A DNA stretch of 62,918 nt from Myxococcales bacterium. Lineage in GTDB: Bacteria > Myxococcota > Myxococcia > Myxococcales > JAKAPL01. Where the stretch lies: contig JAKAPL010000014.1 in NCBI GenBank assembly GCA_021807105.1, forward strand, positions 1 to 62,918, in the 5' to 3' direction. Under the pieces are notes generated by a model, which had not been told where the DNA came from, searched no databases, and worked only from the letters and a program-made list of their open reading frames with translations. Both the position numbers and the translations under genes were made by a program. Below, in pieces: positions 50,703-60,345 of the stretch; the stretch's first letter is position 1; each line of letters starts with the position of its first letter.

Positions 50703-50980
50703 AACACGGTAAGTCTTCCCGTCGATGGGGTCGCCCGGCGGCGATCATTTGCTCGCTTCTCGCGACCGTGGTAACCCTGACACCCGGCCAGAGCTTTGCG
50801 GAGGAGAAGACGAAGCCCAGGAAAGTCCTCAAACTCGAGGTCATCACCGTCGAGGGACGAATCCAGAAGCCACAGGCCTTCTACATCCTACAGCGCTCGA
50901 ACTTGAACTTCGGCGAGTTGGAGAAGACGGAGAGCTTTCTTCCCAAGATCGTCCAATCGGTCAATCATGAGCCCTTCTGA
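50699..50980 (+). CDS. Small exported protein (GltF/NfsF-like by position)
   Basis: A 93-residue protein with a GTG start overlapping the TPR lipoprotein (GTGA). A basic N terminus and hydrophobic segment (AAIICSLLATVVTLTPGQSF, probable cleavage near SFA-EEK) lead to a 60-residue mature part, KVLKLEVITVEGRIQKPQAF then YILQRSNLNFGELEKTESFL. In the Glt/Nfs clusters a small protein F lies between the TPR lipoprotein E and the TonB-like protein G, as here. The match is by size and order only. Confidence 0.75.
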   Translation: MKHGKSSRRWGRPAAIICSLLATVVTLTPGQSFAEEKTKPRKVLKLEVITVEGRIQKPQAFYILQRSNLNFGELEKTESFLPKIVQSVNHEPF

Positions 50981-51049
50981 TCTGCCATTCCCGAGAATGC
51001 TCGTGCCGCGCGAAGATACAGGGACTCTCGTACTGATGCGAGGTGGGGC

Positions 51050-51063
51050 GGGGGGGGGGGGGG
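51050..51063. repeat. G14 homopolymer before the GltG-like gene
   Basis: Fourteen Gs in a row, 70 bp upstream of ATG 51133 in the gap after the small exported gene. It could alter promoter spacing or mRNA structure when its length changes. Confidence 0.85.
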
Positions 51064-51132
51064 AGCGAGGTTCCCCCTGCGGCGTCCCGAAGGTCGTGCC
51101 GAGGCTTTCGAGCGTCGACCGGAGGCCGTGGC

Positions 51133-52491
51133 ATGAGCGAGCGCACAGACAGCAAAGTGGCCAAGGTCCTTCGGATCGCCGTCGTGCAGGGTGGCAAGGT
51201 GCTCGAGGAGCGGCAGCTCCGCCGCCGGGAGACCGTCACCGTTGGTTCGACGAAGGGCAGCACCTTCGTCCTCCCGGGGGTGAAGCTGCCGGAGGCATTC
51301 CCGTTGTTCGAGATCCGCGGGAGCGCCTACCACTTGCGCTTCACCCCCCAGATCGACGGTAAGGTCGGAGCGGGGGACGGACCGCTCGTCGATTTCTCGG
51401 CGCTCGTTTCGCAGGGAGCCGCCAAGAAGAATTCCAGCGGGCAGTTCGATCTGGCGCTGACCGACGCATCCAAAGGCAAGGTCGTCTGGGGTGACACGAC
51501 GCTGCTGTTTCAGTTCGTGACGCCGCCGCCCGAGCCCGCCAAGGCCGTCCTGCCCGACGTCGCGCGAGGGGGGTGGTGGAGGACCATCGATCGGCTGTTC
51601 GCGTCGCTCCTGCTCTGCTCGCTCGCCGTCCACTTTGGTCTCATCGCGGCCGTGTCCGGCCGGGAGGTGAACGAGGACGTGACCCTCGATGAGATCCCCG
51701 ACCGGTTCGCGAAGTTGATCATCCCCGACAAGCCGGTGCGTCCGCCGAAGGAGAAGCAAAAGGCGGCTGGCGCGGATACTCAAGCAAAAAAAGAGGTCAA
51801 GCACGAGGTCGCGAAGAAAGTGGCGGCGAAGAAGTCGGGGCCGGAAGATGCGGAGGCCGCGGCCGCCCGCCACGCGGCGATGGTGAAGGCGGTGGCGCAG
51901 AAGGGGTTGCTCCGGATGCTCGGCGCCGACACCGGGGGGAGCGGTGGCGCAATCGAAGACATGCTCGGCTCGGGGAGCGGGACGGGTGACCTCGCGTCGG
52001 CTCTCGCTGGGGCGGGCGGCGTCTCGGTGGCCGGCGCGGACTCGATCGGTGCCGGCGGCCACAAGGGAGGGGGCACTGGCGGTACGGCCGACATCGGCGC
52101 GCTCGCGACCCATGGCGGAGGCCACGTCGGTCTGGGAAGCAAGGGTGAGACGCGGATCTCCGCGTCGGTCTCCGCGAGCGCTCCTGAGGTGGAGTCGTCC
52201 TCCGTCGACCGCGAGGCCGTGAGCCGCTACCTGCGAACGCGAACCCGGGCGATCCAGGAGTGCTATGAACGGGAATTGAAGCTCAATCCGAAGTTGAAGG
52301 GGAAGCTGTCCGTGCAGGTCACGATCAGCACGACCGGTCGGGTGAGCGACATCGAGGTCGACGAGGACACACTGCACAGCGATGAAGTCCTTTCCTGTAT
52401 CAAGGGCCGCATCCGCTTCTGGGCGTTCCCCTTTAAACCGGAAAGCGATACCCCTGTTCAGTTTTCCTGGAGCTTCGTCTCTTCTTCATAG
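51133..52491 (+). CDS. AgmX/TonB-like transmembrane protein (GltG- or NfsG-like)
   Basis: A 452-residue inner-membrane protein. Residues 1-140 are a cytosolic beta-rich domain resembling FHA-type folds (VVQGGKVLEERQLRRRETVT, VGSTKGSTFVLPG). One transmembrane helix (LFASLLLCSLAVHFGLIAAV, about 155-175) is followed by a Lys-rich stretch and a long Gly/Ala linker, then an AgmX/PglI-type TonB-like C-terminal domain (from about 354: VSRYLRTRTRAIQECYEREL, GKLSVQVTISTTGRVSDIEV). In the Glt complex G couples the inner-membrane motor to the periplasmic parts. ATG 51133 has GGAGG 7 nt upstream. A G14 tract precedes it. Confidence 0.87.
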   Translation: MSERTDSKVAKVLRIAVVQGGKVLEERQLRRRETVTVGSTKGSTFVLPGVKLPEAFPLFEIRGSAYHLRFTPQIDGKVGAGDGPLVDFSALVSQGAAKKNSSGQFDLALTDASKGKVVWGDTTLLFQFVTPPPEPAKAVLPDVARGGWWRTIDRLFASLLLCSLAVHFGLIAAVSGREVNEDVTLDEIPDRFAKLIIPDKPVRPPKEKQKAAGADTQAKKEVKHEVAKKVAAKKSGPEDAEAAAARHAAMVKAVAQKGLLRMLGADTGGSGGAIEDMLGSGSGTGDLASALAGAGGVSVAGADSIGAGGHKGGGTGGTADIGALATHGGGHVGLGSKGETRISASVSASAPEVESSSVDREAVSRYLRTRTRAIQECYERELKLNPKLKGKLSVQVTISTTGRVSDIEVDEDTLHSDEVLSCIKGRIRFWAFPFKPESDTPVQFSWSFVSSS

Positions 52492-52508
52492 CGGCTTGAG
52501 GCGCGGGG

Positions 52509-53564
52509 ATGAAGGTCAAGAGCCTGGGGGAAGTCCGAGACCTGATCGGTTCGCCAGAGTTCCGGGACTGGTGGGACGGCTTCCAGGAGGAGCGGTCCGC
52601 CGAGGCTCGGGCTGCGGAGCGATTCGACGAGCTGCTGGCGCAGTCCACGCTGATGGACTTTCGCGCCGAACTGGCGCAGAAGAACGCGATCGACACCCTG
52701 TATCGGGCTGGCGCCGCAGAGGACACGGCGGCGAAGCTCATCGCGGACGCCACCGAGCTGGAGAATCGATCGTTCGAGGTCGTCGCCGCCTACGAGGAGC
52801 AGCGCTTCAAGGTCTCGGAGATCTGGTACCGGCTGGGGGCGGCGGAGAAGGCGATGGAGGATGCCCGGGAACGGCTGGAGGCCGCCCGCGCGGCGGTGCA
52901 GCGAATAGGCGATGATCGGGAACGAAGGCGCGAGGCCGAAGCGCGGGTGAGCGCGATAGAAACCGAGCTGCGCAAGGCCGAGCGAGACCACCGGCAGATC
53001 CACGACGACTACGAACGGGAGGCGAGAGGCAAGCTCCGGCTCTGGGAAGAGGTGGAGCGGATGTGGAGCGGATCGGCAGAGTTGAACCTGGTGGTCGCGG
53101 AGAAGCAAGCCGAAGCGTCGAAGGTTCGCAAGCGGGCGGAGAGGCTGTTTTCCGAGGCCGAGGAGAGAAAAAGACGAGCCCAGGCGTTGCGGGGAGAGGC
53201 GGACGAACAAAGCCGCTCGAAGACGGAGCACGCCGACCGTCTCGCCCAACTGCTCAAGGATGCACGAGAGCGGTTCGGGTGCGCCGCCGGCACGGAGTTC
53301 TTGTACTGGCGCCAGCGGGATGACCAGCAGGGCGCCTTTTGCGTGTCGCTGATCGACGACTCCGACGACTACAACATCGAGGTCAACGCACTGGGAACCT
53401 ATCGGGTGGAGAAGCAGCGTGGCGTGCGGTTCCTGGAACCGGCACGCGAGGGCGCGGGGACCCACGAGAGCGACCAGCGATTCGAGGCCTATTTCCTGCA
53501 GGACCGCAAGGGCCGGGTGAGGCCACGGATCACGACCGGCGGCGTGTCGGCCGGTGAGGAGTGA
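52509..53564 (+). CDS. Cytosolic coiled-coil protein of unknown function
   Basis: A 351-residue protein without signal peptide or membrane helix. Residues 60-260 are a long charged coiled coil (AEKAMEDARERLEAARAAVQ, VSAIETELRKAERDHRQIHD, RLFSEAEERKRRAQALRGEA). The C-terminal 90 residues look globular (GTEFLYWRQRDDQQGAFCVS, DSDDYNIEVNALGTYRVEKQ). It starts 17 bp after the GltG-like gene and 3 bp before a cNMP-binding gene, so it is probably in the same operon. By analogy with AglZ it might link MglA or a signal to the envelope complex; that is inference, and no family is recognised. Confidence 0.8.
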   Translation: MKVKSLGEVRDLIGSPEFRDWWDGFQEERSAEARAAERFDELLAQSTLMDFRAELAQKNAIDTLYRAGAAEDTAAKLIADATELENRSFEVVAAYEEQRFKVSEIWYRLGAAEKAMEDARERLEAARAAVQRIGDDRERRREAEARVSAIETELRKAERDHRQIHDDYEREARGKLRLWEEVERMWSGSAELNLVVAEKQAEASKVRKRAERLFSEAEERKRRAQALRGEADEQSRSKTEHADRLAQLLKDARERFGCAAGTEFLYWRQRDDQQGAFCVSLIDDSDDYNIEVNALGTYRVEKQRGVRFLEPAREGAGTHESDQRFEAYFLQDRKGRVRPRITTGGVSAGEE

Positions 53565-53567
53565 GCG

Positions 53568-54014
53568 ATGGAGAAGGTCGAGGTGCTGCAGAAGTCGCCC
53601 CTCTTCGAGATGCTCTCGCAGCCGGAGCTGGATCTGCTCGCCGAGCTGTCGCGGCCCCGCCGTTACGCGGCGGGAGACGTGGTCTTCGAGGAGGGCGACC
53701 TGGGCGACTCGCTCTACGTCCTGATGAATGGCGAAGTCGAGGTCGTGCACAAAGACGAGCAGGGCGGAACGAACGTGATCGCGAGCCTTCGATCCCCGGA
53801 GTTCTTCGGCGAGATGTCGCTCATCGACAAGGAGTTTCGCTCGGCGACCGTCCGGGCCAAGAGCGACGCGACGATGCTCCAGCTCACGGCGGATAACCTG
53901 GCGAGCTTCCGGAGGAACTATCGGGACGGCTTCGCCTTTCTGGTCATCAACATCGCCCGCGTCCTCTCCAACCGTTTGCGCGAGGCGAATGCCCGGCTGG
54001 TGAGAGCGGCATGA
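53568..54014 (+). CDS. Stand-alone cyclic-nucleotide-binding domain protein
   Basis: A 148-residue protein that is one cNMP-binding domain: LFEMLSQPELDLLAELSRPR, the beta-roll GDVVFEEGDLGDSLYVLMNG, and the phosphate-binding cassette FFGEMSLIDKEFRSATVRA with its Glu and Arg in place, followed by the C helix. It has no DNA-binding helix-turn-helix and no kinase or channel, so any output must go through a partner, most likely the coiled-coil protein encoded 3 bp upstream or the envelope complex. Whether it binds cAMP, cGMP or neither is unknown. Confidence 0.9.
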   Translation: MEKVEVLQKSPLFEMLSQPELDLLAELSRPRRYAAGDVVFEEGDLGDSLYVLMNGEVEVVHKDEQGGTNVIASLRSPEFFGEMSLIDKEFRSATVRAKSDATMLQLTADNLASFRRNYRDGFAFLVINIARVLSNRLREANARLVRAA

Positions 54015-54070
54015 GGAGGGCGAGATTGATTGACATCCGACGGGCAACCCGAATACAAGGTGAGTGACTC

Positions 54071-54667
54071 ATGACCGCTTCCTCAGGCCGTGCGGTCGCC
54101 ATTCGTGCGATCGCGGTTCTCGTGATGACGACGCTGTTCCCCGCCGCCGCGCGCGCGCAGGATCGGACGGCGCCTCCGGCGGCTGGCGCGCGAACCCTCC
54201 AGGTCGAAGATCGGCAGTTCGGGCAGCTCTCGGACAAGGAGAAGCTCAAGCGCGCCGACGGGGCGGTCGGGCAGATGCAGAACACCTTGACGCTGGTGCT
54301 GAAGTACGTCGGTGACGCCCGCAAGGACCGCGATCTGATCAAACTGAACTGCATCAACGAAAAGCTGACCCAGGTGAAGGCACTCCTCCGACTCGGCGAG
54401 CAGAGCTATGTCGCGCTCCAGGAGACGGTCGCCCGCGGGGACGAGGAGGGAGCCATCCACGAGTACGCGAAGATCGACCTCGCGCGGCGTCGGGTGGCCG
54501 AGCTGCGGGTCGAATCCGAGCAGTGTATCGGCCAGATGGCTTATGTTGTCGACGAGCGAACCGTCGTGACGGTCGAGACGCCGGAGGGACTGCCGGACGT
54601 CACGACGAATCCGACGGCCGCCGCGCCGATCAACTACAATCCCCCCGCGCTGAGCCCGGTGCAGTAA
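54071..54667 (+). CDS. Exported helical protein of unknown function
   Basis: A 198-residue protein with a signal peptide (AIRAIAVLVMTTLFPAAARA) and a mostly helical mature part (DKEKLKRADGAVGQMQNTLT, LKYVGDARKDRDLIKLNCIN, YAKIDLARRRVAELRVESEQ) holding two Cys residues that could pair. The tail is Pro/Ala-rich (TPEGLPDVTTNPTAAAPINY). AGGTGAG lies upstream of ATG 54071. It lies 56 bp after the cNMP-binding gene and 57 bp before a beta-barrel gene. The family is not recognised; a periplasmic accessory of the barrel or the complex is plausible. Confidence 0.75.
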   Translation: MTASSGRAVAIRAIAVLVMTTLFPAAARAQDRTAPPAAGARTLQVEDRQFGQLSDKEKLKRADGAVGQMQNTLTLVLKYVGDARKDRDLIKLNCINEKLTQVKALLRLGEQSYVALQETVARGDEEGAIHEYAKIDLARRRVAELRVESEQCIGQMAYVVDERTVVTVETPEGLPDVTTNPTAAAPINYNPPALSPVQ

Positions 54668-54724
54668 GTCGAACATCTCTTCCCCCGCCGCGAGCGGGGT
54701 TCGCCCCGGGGAGGGGGCATCTGG

Positions 54725-56065
54725 ATGCGGAAAAAGGTGTGGCGCAGGCCGATGAAAGTTGACGGTGACCTCCGAGGGCTTTTTGTCCTGCTCGCCCTGA
54801 CGTTGGGTGCTGCGCTGCCGGCATGGGCCGAGGATACGGGTATTCAGGTCGGTGATGGACAGCTCCACCTCTACCTCCAAGGCCAGGGGAGGTGGGACTC
54901 GTTCGCCGTCCTAAATAACGAACTCCAGCCGGTGTCCGATTATATCTTCGACATCCGGCCGGGCTTCAAGCTGGCGATCCCCTCGCCGATCTTCTCGTTC
55001 GACCTCGCGGGCGATGTGGACGGCGAGCTATATGCGCAGAATCCCGAGTTGGACCGCGTCCTCGCGGACGGAACGCTGGGGATTGGAATTAACCGGGCCG
55101 GAGCGGTGGGGCTGGACATCGCCGACCAGTTCGATCGCTCGGATAACAATAACATGGTCGCGCTGCCCTTCCTGATCATCTCGGATTACAACGATGCGAA
55201 GGCGAAGCTTCCCATCCGGCCGGGCGGCGGAGCGCTTGTGATCGAGCCGAGCTACGACTTCATTTACGACCACTTCGAGCCGACCAGCGTCTCTGGGGTG
55301 GCGACGTGCGCCACGGGCGTGGCTTCGTGTGACACGACTCAGGCGTACCTCATGGATTTCTACCAGCACAAGATCGGGCTCGACTTGCGCTGGAAGTTCT
55401 TACCGAAGACGGCCTTCCTGCTCGGCGGCCACTTCCTCATCACGAACTACCTCAATCTGGGGAGCGGGCCATCCGCCAACGCGCCCCTCGACATCGTGGA
55501 CGGCACCATCGGCCTCGCGGGGCTCATCACCTCGCGGGTGGAGGTCATCGCCAAGGTCGGTTACGCCCAGACGATTCTCGCCCTCAATCCGGCAGCGATA
55601 GCGGCGGTTCCCAAGCTCGGGACGGCGGGCGACGAGCACACGGTCGTCGGCCAACTCCAACTCGGCTACGACTTCAGCGAGACCGGCTTCTTGAAGATCG
55701 GGGTCGTCCGGCTGCTCGAACCCATTCCGACCAACCTCGCCTACTTCGACGATACCCGGCCCTACCTGAACTTCCACCTGCTGGTCGCTGATCGGCTGAC
55801 GCTGAACCTCGACGCCCTTTACGATATCTTCACATATCCTCTGACCGCCGAGGGTCAGCTCGGGGGCCGTACGGACGGCAGCTTGCGCATCGACGTCGGG
55901 CCCGAGTACGAGATCGTCCGGTGGTTCCGCCTCGCTGTCGGCTACGACTTTACGAACATGTCGACGACGGATCCTGTGGCATTCCCGGGCCTGACCTTTT
56001 CAGCCTTCGGCGGGCCGGGCTACAACAACCACGAGGTTTACGTGCGCGCGACGTTCGAGTACTAG
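54725..56065 (+). CDS. Outer-membrane beta-barrel protein
   Basis: A 446-residue exported protein (signal LFVLLALTLGAALPAWA) rich in alternating hydrophobic strands and ending in an aromatic C-terminal strand (YNNHEVYVRATFEY), as outer-membrane barrels do. Clear strands include LHLYLQGQGRWDSFAVL, FLLGGHFLITNYLNLG, VVGQLQLGYDFSETGFLKIG and FRLAVGYDFTNMST. Two readings exist: a GltA/B/H- or NfsA/B/H-type barrel of the envelope complex, or a barrel partner of the short OPX protein encoded next door, as in Wzp-type polysaccharide export. The sequence does not decide. Confidence 0.82.
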   Translation: MRKKVWRRPMKVDGDLRGLFVLLALTLGAALPAWAEDTGIQVGDGQLHLYLQGQGRWDSFAVLNNELQPVSDYIFDIRPGFKLAIPSPIFSFDLAGDVDGELYAQNPELDRVLADGTLGIGINRAGAVGLDIADQFDRSDNNNMVALPFLIISDYNDAKAKLPIRPGGGALVIEPSYDFIYDHFEPTSVSGVATCATGVASCDTTQAYLMDFYQHKIGLDLRWKFLPKTAFLLGGHFLITNYLNLGSGPSANAPLDIVDGTIGLAGLITSRVEVIAKVGYAQTILALNPAAIAAVPKLGTAGDEHTVVGQLQLGYDFSETGFLKIGVVRLLEPIPTNLAYFDDTRPYLNFHLLVADRLTLNLDALYDIFTYPLTAEGQLGGRTDGSLRIDVGPEYEIVRWFRLAVGYDFTNMSTTDPVAFPGLTFSAFGGPGYNNHEVYVRATFEY

Positions 56066-56088
56066 GAGCGTCCCCGCGGCCGTGAGCG

Positions 56089-56769
56089 TTGAAAAGGATG
56101 TCCGGCTACTGGAGCAGGCTCGCGGCCACGCTTGGCCTCTGCTTGACGTTCGCCGCCTGCGCTCACGCCGTGAGCGCGGCATCGCCGACGGCCGTGGAGC
56201 CTCCCGCACCGCTGCCAGCGGAGACGGCGACCACCCTGGGGCCGGGCGATGTCTTCGAGGTCCGGGTCTTCCAGGAGCCGGACCTCTCCGGCGTCTATCG
56301 GGTGGCGGGAGACGGAACGGTCAACTTCCCGCTCTGCGGGCGGCTGCACGTGGGAGGGCTCACCAGCACCGCGGCGACCGACCTCTTGGTGCATTGCCTG
56401 ACGGCCGGTTTCCTGCGAAGGCCGCAGGTCTCGATCTTCGTCAAGGAGTACAACTCGAAGAAGATCTTCGTCTTCGGCGAGGTCCAGAAGCCGGGGACCT
56501 TCCCGTACGAGGATGGGATGAACATCGTCCAGGCCATTACGCTGGCCGGTGGGTTCACGCCGTCGGCCGACAAGAACGCGACGAGCGTGACCCGGATCGT
56601 CGGCGGCACCGAGCAGCGGGTCAAGGTGCAGGTCGAGGACATCGGGCTCGGCCGCGCGGAGAACTTCGCTCTTCGCCCCGGCGACATCATCTTCGTTCCC
56701 AAGAGCTTCTTCGGCTCCCGGTCGCCAAGTCCGGATTCGCAACGACCGGACGTCGCTGCGCCCTCGTAA
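56089..56769 (+). CDS. Short OPX polysaccharide export lipoprotein (Wza-like)
   Basis: A 226-residue lipoprotein with lipobox TFAAC. It has the polysaccharide-export domain ([39 protein letters not shown]) and one SLBB domain ([37 protein letters not shown]). It ends soon after, without the long helical region that forms the outer-membrane pore in E. coli Wza, so it is a short OPX and needs a separate barrel; the barrel gene 23 bp upstream is a candidate. TTG 56089 is used because it gives a basic N terminus; ATG 56098 is three codons later. No Wzc, Wzx or glycosyltransferase genes are in the window. Confidence 0.87.
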   Translation: MKRMSGYWSRLAATLGLCLTFAACAHAVSAASPTAVEPPAPLPAETATTLGPGDVFEVRVFQEPDLSGVYRVAGDGTVNFPLCGRLHVGGLTSTAATDLLVHCLTAGFLRRPQVSIFVKEYNSKKIFVFGEVQKPGTFPYEDGMNIVQAITLAGGFTPSADKNATSVTRIVGGTEQRVKVQVEDIGLGRAENFALRPGDIIFVPKSFFGSRSPSPDSQRPDVAAPS

Positions 56770-56814
56770 GATCAAGGGGTTGGCGTTGGCGCGGTGTTTG
56801 CTCTTTCGGAGGGC

Positions 56815-58367
56815 ATGCCGCTCGCGTCGATCCAGACCGCAACCCTCGTCGGCTTGGAAGCCGTCGCGGTCCACGTCGAGGTCGATCTCGCGATCGGCCT
56901 GCCGTACTTCGATCTCGTCGGGCTCGCGGAGCCGTCGGTCCGCGAGAGCCGCGTCCGCGTTCAGGCAGCCATCCGCAATTCGGGATTCACGCTTCCGCAG
57001 AAGCGGATCACGGTCAGCCTCGCGCCGGCCAACTTGCGCAAGGAGGGGTCCGGCTTCGACCTGCCGATCGCACTCGGGATCCTCGTCGCCGCGGGCCTGC
57101 TGTCTCCGGAATCCGTCCAGCGCCGCCTCTTCGCCGGCGAGTTGGCGCTCGACGGGCGTATCCGCCGCGTCCCCGGGGTCCTGGCGCTCGCCGTGCTCGC
57201 CCGCAAGGAGCGGCTCGACGCGGTCGTCGTCCCCCGCGGCAACGCGCGGGAGGCCGCCGTCGTCCATCCCCTGGAGATCCGCTCGGCGGCGAGCCTTCAG
57301 GAGGTCGCGGACTGGTTGCGGGCGGAGGGGAGCCTCCCGGTCCAGGGGCCGGTCGAGGAGGGGGAGACGCTGTCGCCGGACAGCCGGCTCGACTTCCGCG
57401 ACGTGGTGGGCCAGGAGCACGCGAAGCGCGCGCTCGAGGTGGCGGCCGCCGGCGGCCACAACGTCCTCATGGTCGGCCCTCCGGGGGCGGGCAAGACGAT
57501 GCTCGCGCGCCGCCTGCCGGGGATCCTGCCGCCGATGACCTTCGAGGAGGCGCTCGAGACGACCCTCGTCTACAGCGTGCTCGGCCTGCTCGGCGACGAT
57601 CGCCACTGGGTCGCCCTCCGGCCGTTCCGGTCGCCCCACCACACCGCGAGCGACGCCGGGATCATCGGCGGCGGTCCCATCCCGCGGCCGGGCGAAATCT
57701 CCATGGCCCACAACGGGGTGCTCTTCCTCGATGAGGCACCCGAGTTCCACCGCACCGTGCTCGAGAGCCTGCGCCAGCCGCTCGAGGACCGCCGGGTCAC
57801 CGTGGCTCGTGCCCAGGGGAGCCTCACCTTCCCGGCGTCCTTCATGCTCGTCGCGGCGATGAACCCCTGTCCCTGCGGGCGGCGCGGCGACCCCAGCGCC
57901 GCCTGCACCTGCGCTTTCCAGCAGGTCGAGCGCTACCAGGCGCGGATCTCCGGACCTTTGCTCGACCGGCTGGATCTCCACGTCGAGGTGCCGCCCATCC
58001 GGCCAGCGGCGCTGCGCGTGGGCGGCACCGGTGACCCGAGCGCCGCCATCCGCGAGCGGGTCGGCGAGGCTCGCGCGCGGCAGCGGCGACGCCTCTCGGC
58101 ACTGCCCGGGGTCTTCTGCAACGCGCAGATCCCGGCGCCGCTCGTGCGTGATCTCTGTCCGCTCGCGTCTGAGGCCGACGACCTGCTCGCCCGGGCGATG
58201 GAGCGCTTCCGCCTCTCGGCGCGCGTGTTCCATCGCGTGCTCCGGATCTCGCGCACGCTCGCCGACCTCGGCGAGCAAGAAAGGATTGGCCCCGAGCACG
58301 TGGCCGAGGCGCTCCAGTACCGGGGCGTCGAAGGGATGGCCGGCAACGGCCGGAAAGGAGAACCACG

Positions 58368-58371
<4 letters not shown>
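56815..58371 (+). CDS. comM: ComM/YifB family AAA+ ATPase
   Basis: A 518-residue Mg-chelatase-like ATPase. The N-terminal Lon-protease-like domain ([40 protein letters not shown]) is followed by Walker [11 protein letters not shown], the [17 protein letters not shown] block, Walker [10 protein letters not shown] and the Cys cluster [16 protein letters not shown]. In other bacteria ComM is a hexameric helicase that helps branch migration during natural transformation. ATG 56815 is chosen for its GGAGGG site; GTG 56794 is in frame. The stop overlaps the recA start by 4 bp, a direct functional link. Confidence 0.93.
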
Positions 58372-59402
<1,031 letters not shown>

Positions 59403-59448
59403 GGCTACCGCTCACGCCGGAGGTGCGACCTCCCTCCAGAATCTTGGG

Positions 59449-59521
59449 GGTGGCTGATGGGACTCGAACCCACAGCACCCGGAGCCACAGTCCGGTGCTC
59501 TACCATTGAGCTACAGCCACC
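59449..59521 (-). tRNA. tRNA-His (GTG)
   Basis: Acceptor stem GTGGCTG with CAGCCAC, D arm GCTC-GAGC, anticodon stem CCGGA with TCCGG around loop CTGTGGC (anticodon GTG), and T arm GTGGG-TTCGAGT-CCCAT. The extra 5' G and its partner C, typical of tRNA-His, are encoded. CCA is not clearly encoded. It is third in a leftward Pro-Arg-His cluster. Confidence 0.95.
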
Positions 59522-59538
59522 ACGAACCAAAGAACCGG

Positions 59539-59612
<74 letters not shown>

Positions 59613-59661
59613 TTTCAAGTCCACCGCGCTTTCTTGAAGCAGCTTCGCCACCGATCTTCCG

Positions 59662-59736
<75 letters not shown>

Positions 59737-59755
59737 CTGGCGCTCACGACCCCCT

Positions 59756-59784
59756 CCACTAGACCATCGCGGCCCGGAACGCAA
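59756..59784 (-). promoter_or_regulatory. Possible promoter of the tRNA cluster
   Basis: Minus-strand TTGCGT (59779-59784), a 17-bp spacer and TAGTGG (59756-59761), about 20 bp before tRNA-Pro. It overlaps the hairpin at 59768-59803 that follows the lipoprotein gene. Confidence 0.4.
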
Positions 59785-59803
59785 CGGGCTTTACCGGGCC
59801 GCG
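59768..59803 (-). terminator. Long hairpin after the cysteine-rich lipoprotein
   Basis: CGCGGCCCGG and CCGGGCCGCG form a perfect 10-bp stem with a 16-nt loop, 20 bp after the leftward lipoprotein stop at 59824. There is no U tract, so it is a strong stem but only a possible terminator. Confidence 0.45.
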
Positions 59804-59823
59804 AAAAGAGGGACCCGGGTGGG

Positions 59824-60345
59824 CTACGGGCACTTCCCCTTCGCGACGCCCGGGGCGCCGCCGACCTGGCCGCCGGCTCCCGGGGAGCCGTGAACGATCC
59901 CCGTGCCGGTGAACGAGAAGGTGGCGCCGTTTCCGAGGTAGTAGCCGCAGGACCAGCCACCGGCTCCGCCTCCCCCTTGCCCGCCGGGTCCGCCCGCGCC
60001 GCCAGGGCCTCCGGGGCCACCGCCGATGTTGTCAACGTTCCCAACGGTATAACAATAAGTACAGACGCCAGGTTCGCCGACACCGAGCTGCTGACAATCT
60101 GTCGTTGCTGCCCTGCCCTCGGCACCGTGGCCTCCGGGCCCTCCAGGGCCGCCGTCGCCACCAGCACCCCCGTTGCCACCGGTCAAGGTCCCGCCCATCG
60201 AGGTCACATTCGCACCCCAAACGAAGAGTGCGATCGAGCTGCCGCCACTTTCAGCCGAATCTCCACCACCGCCACCAACTCCGGGGCAACCTGCCGAGCC
60301 GGGCGCTCCACAGGTATATCCTCCCTGATTGCTATAACAGAACAC
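59824..60345 (-). CDS. C-terminal part of a frameshifted Gly-rich lipoprotein
   Basis: A 173-residue frame that reads VFCYSNQGGYTCGAPGS and then long Gly/Pro-rich runs (GGDGGPGGPGGHGAEG, GGGPGGPGGAGGPGG), ending VAKGKCP. It has no signal peptide or plausible own start; the GTG used lies in the middle of a Cys-rich knot. Reading the same frame upstream gives Gly/Ser/Cys-rich sequence back to 60538, where it joins the frame of the lipoprotein at 60332-62032. It is therefore the tail of that protein, separated by one extra base. Confidence 0.75.
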   Translation of the reverse strand: MFCYSNQGGYTCGAPGSAGCPGVGGGGGDSAESGGSSIALFVWGANVTSMGGTLTGGNGGAGGDGGPGGPGGHGAEGRAATTDCQQLGVGEPGVCTYCYTVGNVDNIGGGPGGPGGAGGPGGQGGGGAGGWSCGYYLGNGATFSFTGTGIVHGSPGAGGQVGGAPGVAKGKCP

